A stretch of 64,000 bases of DNA from Sthenelais limicola. Taxonomy: Eukaryota > Annelida > Polychaeta > Phyllodocida > Sigalionidae. The notes under the pieces are model-generated. The model ran no database searches and was not told the DNA's origin. It worked only from the letters and a program-made list of their open reading frames with translations. The stretch spans positions 9,679,555 to 9,743,554 of the forward strand of contig OW804094.1 in assembly GCA_942159475.1 (NCBI GenBank), given 5' to 3'. Below are positions 54,961 to 64,000 of this stretch, piece by piece. A program made the position numbers and the translations under genes. Each line of letters opens with the position of its first letter. Within the stretch, counting starts at the first letter, position 1.

Positions 54961-56392
54961 GTGGGTTAAGCCACTCCCTGTACAGAGATAGGGGCCAGAG
55001 CCTGAAGAGCAAAGAAATATCTTTTTAGGGATATTTTGAAACATGTGGGGTCGCCAATAATTCTTAAATAGGCTGATAATTTATTCCAGGTCGACACAAC
55101 AGAATTATAAGCACATTTGGAGTCTTTACTGGAACGAGGCATAAAACTTTGCAGGACCGGTGCTTCGGCCTGTCGCGTATGTCTCGCCGGTATGTTTCCT
55201 TTGTTATTTACATAGACCTCCATGTGTGCTATTTTGGATAGGTTAAACGATATTCTATTTGCAACACTCATGGAGTTAGGCTATCATAATGGCAGCATCT
55301 TTGGTTAGGTTACCCTTAATTTCCCGGAATATAAATATTTTGCTATTTAGTTGCTTAATCAAGCTATTGTATTGGGGTTTCATCGAGATAGCCTGGTCAA
55401 TGGTTACGCCAAGATAGTCATATTTATCGACAATTTCGACTCTTTCTGTATTAAGTACAACATCCACTCAGGTTTCTCATCATATTAGCGGTTCCAAATA
55501 ACATAACTTTAGTTTTCTTAATATTAACAAGTAGCTTGTTAGAACAGCACCATTCATAGAATAGGGATAAGTCTACATTGAGGCACACCATAATTTATTT
55601 ATCTTTCTTCGGATAGGTAATCACTAATTTTTACTCTCTGTTTTCTACAAGTAAGATATGATTTGAACCATTTAACAATATTTTCCGGTATGCCAATATC
55701 TAGCATTTTTTCTAACATAAGATTGTGAATAATAGAATCAAAAGCCTTGCTGAAATCAATACATATAGCTACCGAAAAATTTCTTGCGTGGGACGCATTA
55801 TTTAGATCAGATATATAATTATATAAAGCTTCTGTCGTCGAGTGACCCGCCTGGAATCCCAACTGGTTGGCACTCAAAATACCATTAATAGACAGATGAT
55901 CCATCAATTATAATTTCTTCAAAAAGTTTTCCCCCAACATGGGTTAGAGAGGGTGTATATCACTAGGGGATTTAGGTATATTTATCTTAGGGATTGGTCG
56001 CACAACCGCAGATTTCCAAGCGCCAGGGAAAATACTAGACATTATTGACACTTTGTACAGATGTAGCATATGTTTGGATAAGACATCCTTATATAAACGA
56101 CTGTTCAGATTAATACATCCAGAGTTCTTTTTGGTATCAATACCCTTAATCAGTTTCACTAGGTCGGCTTCAACAATAACAATATCGGACCAATTATCTA
56201 ATCAACCATAAAGTCATCAATTTCTAGGCTGGATATGTCTCCACTCGAGTTTCCCTCTGTCTTTTATTACCGACCAGAATTTCTTGGAATCCCTTTTATG
56301 TCTAAATAGCATTTGTTTGAAGTAGTCCGATTTTGCTATGGCAACCGCCCTATTACATGCATTTCTAGCCGCTTTGGGCACTCATAAGTCAT
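54960..56392 (-). mobile_element. LINE (CR1/L2-type), 3' part: RT and C-terminus
   Basis: Minus-strand frames in order: RDSKKFWSVIKDRGKLE, YRVSIMSS-type fingers (WKSAVVRPIPKI), NQLGFQAGHSTTEALYNYIS, CIDFSKAFDSIIHNLML (RT box A), KWFKSYLTCRKQRVKISD, then YGVPQ. The segment from GSILGP through the catalytic YADD is deleted at about 55586. Sequence resumes at a SLFYEWC-like region, then VDKYDYLGVTID, and ends with AYNSVVSTWNKLSAYLR. Several stops are present, so it is dead. The 5' part of the same copy continues at 62517 across the inserted Harbinger. Confidence 0.85.
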
Positions 56393-56709
56393 CTGGGGGG
56401 CGTTTCATAAGTTAGCGCAACGCGCATTCGTTATGCTAGCGACAATTTGGTAACGACATTTTTTAAAATAGCGCGCGCTAAGGGCCATATTTGACGTTAA
56501 CTAATGCATCGCTAATCAACGTTGCGTTACTATAGCGCGGTATTTTCATATGCCTATTATTAAGTAAATGGTTGATTTGTGTCATATAAAATCGTATTAA
56601 AATCAACTTTATTAATTCTTCTGAATACAAGCAACACAATCAGGCAATTATTGGTTCAATTATTCACTTTTTTAATCGGATATAAATCCCTATACATTAA
56701 CTGGCTATT

Positions 56710-58551
56710 ATGCTGTGTCATAACAAAAAAAACATGGCGTTAGGAGTAAGACGAAGGGATCGAAAAGTGTACAGGGCAAGGATTAACCCCTTTGCTGTAT
56801 ACACCCCAAGACAATTCATAGCCAGGTATAGACTTGACCAGGCTTCAGTGGAAGAATTGGCAGATGCTTATGGCCAATGGACAGATTACAGTGGAGGAAC
56901 GCTAGGAGGAGGCCTATCCCATCGTGAGAGGGTAAGTTTGTCAACATTGATAATGAATTGACTTTAAATTAAAAAATACCAATATAATATCTAAGCCCAG
57001 TCCAGTCAACCTACCCAATATGAAAGATGTCGCCTATAAGTTAGATATATAACTTGTCAGTTAATATATGCAAAAATAATAGTTTGAAACCAACATTAAT
57101 TGAATTAAATGATTTTTTTATTTACAGATAACGCTAGCTATTCGGTACTTAGCCACTGGTGCCATGTATTCCTTAATAGGGGATTCACAACATGTGTCAA
57201 AAGCAACAGTGTGTAGGTCCGTACTGGACTTTACCCAATTCATGGTTGATCAAAGCAACCACTTCATCTATTGGCCGGATGAACAAGAGTCAAGAGAGAT
57301 AGTAGCGAGGGTATATGAACAATATCATATGCCAAGTACAGTGGCTTTTATCGATGGCTGCCATATCCCACTCAAAAGGCCACATGATGAGGAGGCAGCG
57401 TTCTTTAATCGTAAAAGATACCATTCAATAAATGCCATGGTAAGATAAAGATATATTCTTAATTATTATGTAGTCATTTTGTTTTTAAAAATCATTTCAT
57501 TGATATTATAACATGTCTTTCTGGCTTATACACTGGTAAACCTATGAACCATTTAATTTGTGATCAAAAATCCGACCTAGAATAAAATCCTAATAGGTAG
57601 GCCTATATATTGAAAAAGTCCCATTCGCACAATTTGTACACTGCCCCACCCCTCCTTTTCACATAAACCAATATTTTTTACAATCTAAGAAGCGCGTTCT
57701 CCTTTGGTTTATAGTCATTCTTTTTTTCTCTCTTTCTATCTTTATTTCAGTTTGTATGTGATGATAACGGAATCTTCCGATTTCTCAAAGCTGACTGCAC
57801 AGGGGCCACCCATGACGCCTATGTCTTGGAGACTTCCCACCTGGCTAGAGGACTCCAAAATGGTTTAACCGGTGACTACCATATAGTTGGAGATTCTGGG
57901 TAAATACAGTTTAACATTATAATCTTTTTCTCACAAAATTATTTACTACGTTGTTATCATTGGGGTTGGAATGGCTTGTCATGAATCTAACTATTACTTC
58001 ATATGTTCTTTAAGCATTTTTTAATGTTAATCATTATTGTCTATTCACAGATATGCATCAACACCATATCTTATGACCCCCATCGCCAACCCACGCCAAG
58101 GTGCTGAAGCCAGGTTTAATGATGCTTTGTGTGCCTCCCGATCGTCAGTTGAAAGGTCATTTGGTCGGCTGAAAATGCGATTTCGGTAAATAATCATTTA
58201 TTGGATACGATACCAAATCATAGAGAAATTGACGCTAAAAATCACATCAAATTTAACAGTTGACTTGCATATATTTTTTTTATATAATTATTACATTCTC
58301 TATATTCTTTATTTAACAGGGCTTTGGATGGCTCTGGGGGCTACATCCAAAGCAAGCCCGACGTGGCCGCCCGGATGATAGTGGCAGCTGCATGTCTGCA
58401 CAACATGGCAGAACGTAGACAAATCCAAATTATTAATGCAGACAATGTACCGGTGATAGGTGTGGATCAACCCCCTCCAGAGATTGGTCAGATTCTGGAT
58501 AGGCCAGCGGGAGTAAGAAGAAGAAATGAACTAGTTGCTAGATTTCAATAA
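56710..58551 (+). CDS. PIF/Harbinger DDE transposase (HARBI1-like), 5 exons
   Basis: Exons 56710-56931, 57128-57439, 57751-57899, 58051-58185 and 58320-58551 join across four GT-AG introns into 1050 nt, a 349-aa protein without stops. The DDE triad is visible: Asp150 in VAFIDGCHIPLKRP, Asp226 in VGDSGYASTPYLMTP, Glu262 in SSVERSFGRLKMRFR. The N-terminal region (TVCRSVLDFT) contains the helix-turn-helix-like segment. Domesticated vertebrate HARBI1 has nearly the same length. Together with its Myb-like partner it would cut and paste DNA at CWG/TWA sites. An alternative start is the in-frame Met at 56734 (MALGVRRR). All key residues are present, so recent activity is likely. Confidence 0.92.
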
Positions 58552-58674
58552 TATAATTATTTATTCAAAAATAAACTATTTTTCTCTCAATATTCGTCCA
58601 CTATATCCAATTCTGTTGTGTGTGTCTTTAGAAGCGAGATCTGGAAAAAAACGAATATAATATAGATTGATCTA

Positions 58675-61100
58675 TTATCGCCCCCCCTGTCCAAAGTGCT
58701 GACTGTGAGGTGGGGCACTTTGGATGGCGCTTTCTATGGCGCCGGGAATTCCTGTATGATAAAAAAAAATCATCATGGTGGACCAAATATCATATTAGTA
58801 GCTGGTTTTAGGATAGACAATGTAAAATATAATTGGAATTAATACCTTTCCATGCGTTTCCATTGGGGTTTTTTTCATGTGTTGCAAAAATTACAAATGA
58901 TTTAATAAAAAAATATCTGCGATTAAACAAATAATTACCTTGCACGACCACTATTCCCAGATAGTCCAGCATCTTATATTCGTTTGAGTCAAGATCTTTA
59001 TCTGGGGGTATGGCCCCGGCTCCTGTTGTGCGGTACTGCTCCAATCTGGTATTCTAAAGAGAAATATTTTGTTCCATGATAATTAGTTTTTTCCAGTGTA
59101 CTATTTTGTCAAAATACTGCATTGTCATCGATATCGTGTTGAATAAATATTAACCCTAATATCAAACATGTGGCTCATGTTCTAGACATTAATCATTCAT
59201 AATAACTGTTTTGAAGTAGTAAATTAGACATAATTCACTATAACATTTTACACTATGTTGTATTGTTGTTCCGAATAGTTAGTACAAATAGTTACCTTTC
59301 GTTTACAAAAGGTTCCATAATACCGAATCTTGCTTCTTAATTCATTTAGAGTTCGCCCTCCTTCGACATGAGTCACACTGTTGAGTTCCTCTATGAAAGA
59401 AATAGAACAATATTTAAAGATTATAACGTTCCCAATTTCGTTTATATTAGCATTAGTATATCTAGTGTGTGTATGAGAGAAAAAAATCAATTGAAGCAAT
59501 TTTGAAAAAATATGAATTTTCAGCCCTGACGCATTTTTTGAGGAATTGCTCATATACATGTAATACGAATTCTGTTCAGAAAGCGATCACTGTATGAAGA
59601 TACCAGAAAACGGGAACCTGTTTTTAATACCTTTATACAAAAAACTAGAGCATCATGGAAGTATATCCGATGCAGAAACTCTAAGGCATCTTATCTCCTC
59701 GAATGACCAATATGGTACAATATTGGGAGCCTTAGTAAATGTACTTAGACTTTATTTGAACCAATACAGTATATTATTGGTATATTCTTGACATAAAAAT
59801 AATAATCGAACGACCAATAAAGCATTATATTATTATTGGTAAACCCTTGGTCTAATCACATATATTAATATCCTATGCACAAATGTCCTAAAAATTACTT
59901 GATAGTCGCATATCTCCAAGCCTAAGTCGATTGCAGTAAAAAGGCTATCTAAATTAAAGGTAACTGTCGGTAGAAATGATTGTATTTTCGAGTTACTGGA
60001 CAAAGAAAAGATTTATCTTATCTTATCTTATCGTATAAGACATTGCACTGATTCTCCTTTTATTCAGAGTATTTAATAATATAGATTGATCTATTGTGTT
60101 CTATTAATTGTGACTAAGCATTGAATAAACATGTTTCTATATACACATGACTGGGACAGTGATTTAATGACAGTATGTAGATTAATCTAAATATCTGGAA
60201 CTTCGACAGCTATTTACAGTAAAACTATTGCAGTCATAAAACGCATATTTACAGGCTATTGGGATCCACATTCAATAATTTTAATCCTCAAATATCATGG
60301 TTATTAAAAGAATATTTCATGTACAAAATGGCAAAGTGGTGCGTCTAATATTAGTCGCACAAGTAGCGGTGCTGTGCGGATGCTGTGTGGGTTTTCGGTG
60401 CTGTGCGTCTTTTAGTCAGACCCGTATTTTGACTATTAAATGCCTTGAAACATAGGACTACTTACCCAATATATCTTCATGGGCTTCTTTTTTTTTCCTT
60501 TCACAATGCTGCAGCTGCCCATGTGTGGCCTTCAGGATATGTTTGAATCGAGTGGCACCATTGGCTAGGACGGTCAACTCAGGTGTTTTCCATTTTGGTC
60601 TCCTTTTCTAACAAAATAAAAAATGTGTACTGCACACAGAGCCTTACGTACCATTGACACGTTGAATTCAAGGATAGTACACAGCATATATAGACATTAT
60701 AGTAGTCTGAGTTGGATGTGATAATAGCTATTCTGCCCACACTAACACTAAACGATAGGGTTGGCGGGGCCGCAGCCCAAAAATATTTAGTCTTACATGC
60801 TAATTCAATGACAATACGAAATAATGATGATAATAATAATTTTACACATTCATATAGTATTGACATGGTGTGGGACATAATGTAAGGCATATATGTCAAT
60901 GGTGGCGAGTGAATGAACTCGCTACTTCATGGGAATGCAGAGGGTCTAATGTTCCTTTAAATACATGACAACCGATATTTCTTTCTAATAATCATTCAGT
61001 ATTGATTATACTTGTGGATTATTGTTTCCTCGGAGCTCGGCAATTAAAATATACTTACTATCCCGGTGATGTTTATCCGAACAGGTGGTGGGTGCGCCAT
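58675..61100 (-). CDS. Myb/SANT-like partner protein of the Harbinger element, 5 exons
   Basis: Exons 61100-61059 (MAHPPPVRINITGI), 60607-60466, 59390-59296, 59053-58939 and 58751-58675 join in phase across four GT-AG introns into 471 nt, a 156-aa protein. Exon 2 encodes KRRPKWKTPELTVLANGATR and FKHILKATHG, the W--PEL--L helix pattern of the trihelix/Myb-SANT-like domain that Harbinger's second ORF uses to bind DNA and import the transposase. Exon 3 (NELRSKIRYYGTFCKRK) supplies the rest of the helical bundle. The C-terminus is short and Pro/His/Gln-containing. It converges on the transposase gene, leaving 123 bp between stop codons. Confidence 0.85.
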
Positions 61101-61204
61101 GATGACTGTGAAATTAGTTGTCAGTCTATGGGAAAATATTCGACCTAGATTTGATTCTGCTACTATTGATAGAGGGCGTGTGCATTGATTCAAGAAAAAC
61201 ATCA

Positions 61205-62366
61205 TTTTTTTTGGTACTGGTCTTTATTCAGGCACGGTTACAAGCTTTACATAGATCATTTTAGGCGAATATAAGATTGACGTTAGTATAACCACGACTC
61301 ACCATATGGTGATATACCGCCGTTGCCTGAGTTCGGCTGGCCAAAGACAAACAATAAACAAATAGGAAATAAACACAGCACATACACATTATTCTTAGTA
61401 CAAAGCTTTAGACAAACAATAAACAATAGGAAATAAACACAGTAACATACAAGTTATTCTTAGTACAAAGCTAAGGTATAATCATTGTATGGTCATATCC
61501 ATTGAGAGTTATACACATAAATAAATACATGCTTATCTCGCTTATGTTCAATAGTTCATTGAAAAATGTTGTTTTACAATCTTCTTAAAATCCATGAAGT
61601 CATCAATTAATCTAAGGTCTCGGGGCAAATCATTCCAGATGGTACATAAGTTATATAATAATGATTTTTTAAATTTTCCCGACCGGGGTCTGGGTGGCAA
61701 AAATACTGGTGCGCCATCTCGGCGTGTGCAAACATTTGGCCTTAAGAATTCCTGCTTTTCAATAACCTTATAAAATGCACATTTAGCAATGTTAAGTTCA
61801 ATTCGGCGACTAATTAATAAACAATTCGAGTTTCTATGAAGATTAAGCGTGGGTGTCCCAGGTTCTGACCTGAGGCATATACGTAACGCACGGTTTTGGA
61901 GTTGCTGTATGGTGGTAATTGTTTTATCAGTGCAGGCTGTTAAAAACATAAGTTGGAAATCTAGAGTTGGTAAAATCATGGTCTTATAGGTTTGTAGAGC
62001 AGCTTGATCATTTAAATATCTGCGGATTTTGCTTAAAAAGTATAGCTTCCCATTAAGACTTTTGATAATCATGTTTGCGTTCGGTTCAAAAGTAGTTTCG
62101 CTGTCGATTAATATACCAAGGTATACAAATTGTGATACAATTTTCAATGACAAATTATCAGCCTTCAATTCTTTAGGTGGTACTTGGCGCTTTAACATAG
62201 CTTTATTCCCACATACCATAACCTCAGATTTCTTCTCGTTAATTTTCATCTTATTACTAATTGACCATGCGTGTATCTTATCTACATCTTCGGCTACAGA
62301 GTTGATAACTTCCATCATATCTTTACCTGACTTGTATAAGACCACATCATCAGCATACATTATCAT
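61205..62366 (-). mobile_element. 5'-truncated LINE inside the Harbinger element
   Basis: A 272-codon frame (62366-61548) starts exactly at the RT active site (MIMYADDVVLYKSGKDM). It continues through FVYLGILIDSETTF, LNDQAALQTYKTMILPTLDF and LQNRALRICLRSEPG to the C-terminal LCTIWNDLPRDLRL and stop. The abrupt start within the RT is typical 5' truncation by target-primed reverse transcription. The ORF part is unbroken, so this copy is much younger than the host LINE. The 3' end is near 61205; I could not define a target duplication. Confidence 0.8.
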
Positions 62367-62519
62367 AGCGCGTGTTCGTTATCCGTTATGCGCGCTATAC
62401 TTTGTCGCTAGCCTTATGAAACGGGAATAACGAACGCGCGTTATATTTATCGTTATTGTAACGATAGTGACGCTAGCATAACAAACGCGCGCTGTTGGAA
62501 CTTATGAAACGCCCCCCTG

Positions 62520-64000
62520 GGTTCTTGGTTCTATTAGCTTTCTTGTACAATTCATCACGATTTTTTCCAAGAGTAACCAATGCAGCGGTGTAATATGGGG
62601 GATTTACTCTTTTAGCCTTAAAAGTCTTTTACGGAGCAAGTTTATCTGCACATTTTATAATTCTATCATATAAGATTAACCAACAATCATTAGGGTTCAT
62701 GGTAGCGAAATAATCCTCCCACTTAAAGTTAAGAAGGAGGTCTTTAAGTAAGTCATAGCTATATTTGCTAAAGTCTCTTCCCTTGATCTCAGTTTTCTTA
62801 TTACAAATAGGAATTTTTTTAAGAATCAAATATGTCGGTTGATGGTCGGATAGGGAGTAGTCAACTTGTTATACTACCAGGTGGACAGACAACCCTGAGG
62901 GCATGTCTGCATAGTTAACATTGTATATTATGTATTGTACGTGAAGGAATGTCCACCTGTGAGAGACACTACGTGTCCAGCTTGAATAAAAGAAGACTGG
63001 TACATTGACCATCAAGCAGTCATTAAGCAGTTATTCAGAAGGCAGTCAGTGGACCAGTCAGTCAAAGGAAAGAAGTGTTGGACTTACTTCATTTAACATT
63101 ACATTTAAGTATAACAGTAACAAGAATATACTCATTAACACCAGAGTATATCAATGGTGGAGAACCCGGGCTAGTATAGTCTGTTTTGCAACTCACTATA
63201 AATAGATCAAGTATCGAGTTTCGTTGTAGCCCAAACCTAGTAATGCAATCAGTTGTGATACATAGATTCTTATCCTCACAGTAGTTAGTTAAGGCTTTAG
63301 ATTTAGTATCTTTTACGCCAATATCGATGTTAATATCACCACAGACAATTAGGTTTCATTGTGGCGGACATACCTGCATTTTTACATAGTCTAGATCAGT
63401 TTCATTGTGGCGGACATACCTGCATTTTTACATAGTCTAGATCAGTTAAGAATTGATTAATATTTCCAATCGGCGGGCGGTAACAGACAAGGACGTAGTA
63501 ACGAGGAGTATGCTCTCTTTGTATAGAGAAAGATAGAATTTCACTGTTTTCATTTGATATTGTCAAATTGACATCTTGTACGATCGAATAATCCACTCTA
63601 ATGTAGCAGCAAATACCTCCGCCTCGTCCTCCTCTTGACGTATCTAGTCTAATACAATTGTAACCATTATGTGATATCATATGATCAGGTATTTCACTCT
63701 TCAACCAAGATTCGGTAAAGGCAACTAAGTCAAATTTATGTATTAAAATGTCAAGGAAGTCAATATGAAAAATTTGAGAGAAATAGACCTCTGTAAAGGT
63801 CCCACATTACTAAATAAAATTGAAGCCGATGTTCAGACAAGCTGTAAGAAAGAAAAAGACACTTCTATTAGCGAGATAAAATAAAGAGCAAAAACCCATG
63901 TCATGGAAAAGGTTCAATACACAATATAATTCCAGTCTTAGGCTCACCTATTTCTATTGATAGTGGAAATAAACTGTCTCCCGTCCTTGAGAAAATTATT
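62520..64000 (-). mobile_element. LINE, 5' part: endonuclease and linker (same copy as 54960-56392)
   Basis: Minus-strand reading from the right gives DILIHKFDLVAFTESWLKSE (E of the APE-type endonuclease), GGRGGGICCYIRVD, SEILSFSIQREH, YYVLVCYRPP, NLIVCGDINID (the conserved GD-N-D) and RNSILDLF. After an LTR-like insertion the linker continues IKGRDFSKYSYD and KWEDYFATMNPND. A 46-bp direct duplication (63354-63399 and 63400-63445) and scattered stops show decay. The element extends beyond the window end. Confidence 0.8.
62867..63188 (+). mobile_element. LTR-like insertion with 5-bp target duplication
   Basis: CAACT flanks the block (62862-62866 and 63189-63193), and removing it restores the LINE sequence. 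It starts TGTTATACTACCAGGTGG, contains AATAAA (near 62986) and, close to its right edge, TATATCA followed by TGGTGGAGAACCCGGGC, which resembles the junction of a 5' LTR with a primer-binding site. It would then be one LTR plus about 35 bp of internal sequence. A small non-autonomous element with weak TIRs is the alternative. Confidence 0.65.

Larger units (their letters stand above)
56396..62516 (+). mobile_element. Complete autonomous PIF/Harbinger element
   Basis: The TIR GGGGGCGTTTCATAAGTT occurs at both ends; CTG is duplicated at 56393-56395 and 62517-62519. Removing the element and one CTG rejoins the LINE reading frame (RTKNP on the right to the ARNACNRAVA segment on the left), which fixes the boundaries. 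It contains two convergent five-exon genes, transposase (+) and Myb/SANT-like (-), both intact. A 5'-truncated LINE sits between the Myb-like gene and the right end. A second terminus-like sequence (CGCTAGCCTTATGAAACGGG, about 62406-62425) lies inside the right end. Confidence 0.95.

Overview
The window looks like a repeat-rich, gene-poor piece of a metazoan genome, most likely an invertebrate; I cannot name the species. Coding segments are split by GT-AG introns. The repeat repertoire is animal-like: PIF/Harbinger, KDZ/Zisupton-like, P-like and CACTA-like transposases, CR1/L2-type LINEs, DIRS-like and gypsy-like pieces, and MITEs. I found no rRNA gene, no complete tRNA, no CRISPR array and no clearly conserved single-copy host gene. 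Most recognisable coding sequence belongs to mobile elements, much of it broken.

Left part (1-16.3 kb). Two small MITE families recur (TIRs GGGTCAGATTTTCAGAAAAT and CAGTCTAGGYCCAAA), one nested in the other. A 3.4-kb TIR element with TTA target duplications (2932-6324) carries C-rich subterminal arrays and a DIRS-like RT remnant. A 3.6-kb element (12693-16280) with a perfect 52-bp TIR and a 6-bp target duplication has CpG-rich ends. Its interior is almost entirely tandem repeats, including four 170-bp satellite units.

Middle part (16.3-45.5 kb, nearly all minus strand). It holds an intact 133-aa ORF followed by a histone-type RNA hairpin. Next comes a multi-exon gene with 50-residue repeats, then a KDZ-like cluster. 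The main KDZ-like unit reads USP-like zinc region, SWIM finger, SAP-like segment, DDE-type core, ULP1-type cysteine protease. It is interrupted by a 950-bp insertion flanked by a 95-bp duplication of its own coding sequence. Further right lie fragments of P-like, THAP/DDE_Tnp_4-like, CACTA-like and MULE-like transposases, a YqaJ-like fragment, and a tyrosine-recombinase-like gene. An internally deleted Harbinger copy here was itself hit by a 1.56-kb element with a 6-bp target duplication.

Right part (45.5-64 kb). A 4.4-kb element with TIRs of about 500 bp (45984-50419) truncated the end of a small BIR-domain gene, which sits next to an intact 151-aa ORF. A LINE (54.96-64 kb, minus) was hit by an LTR-like insertion and by a complete 6.1-kb PIF/Harbinger element (56396-62516). 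That Harbinger has two convergent five-exon genes, both open throughout: a 349-aa DDE transposase and a 156-aa Myb/SANT-like protein. It took in a 5'-truncated second LINE. The region is therefore a stratified record of nested insertions, several of them datable relative to each other from target duplications.
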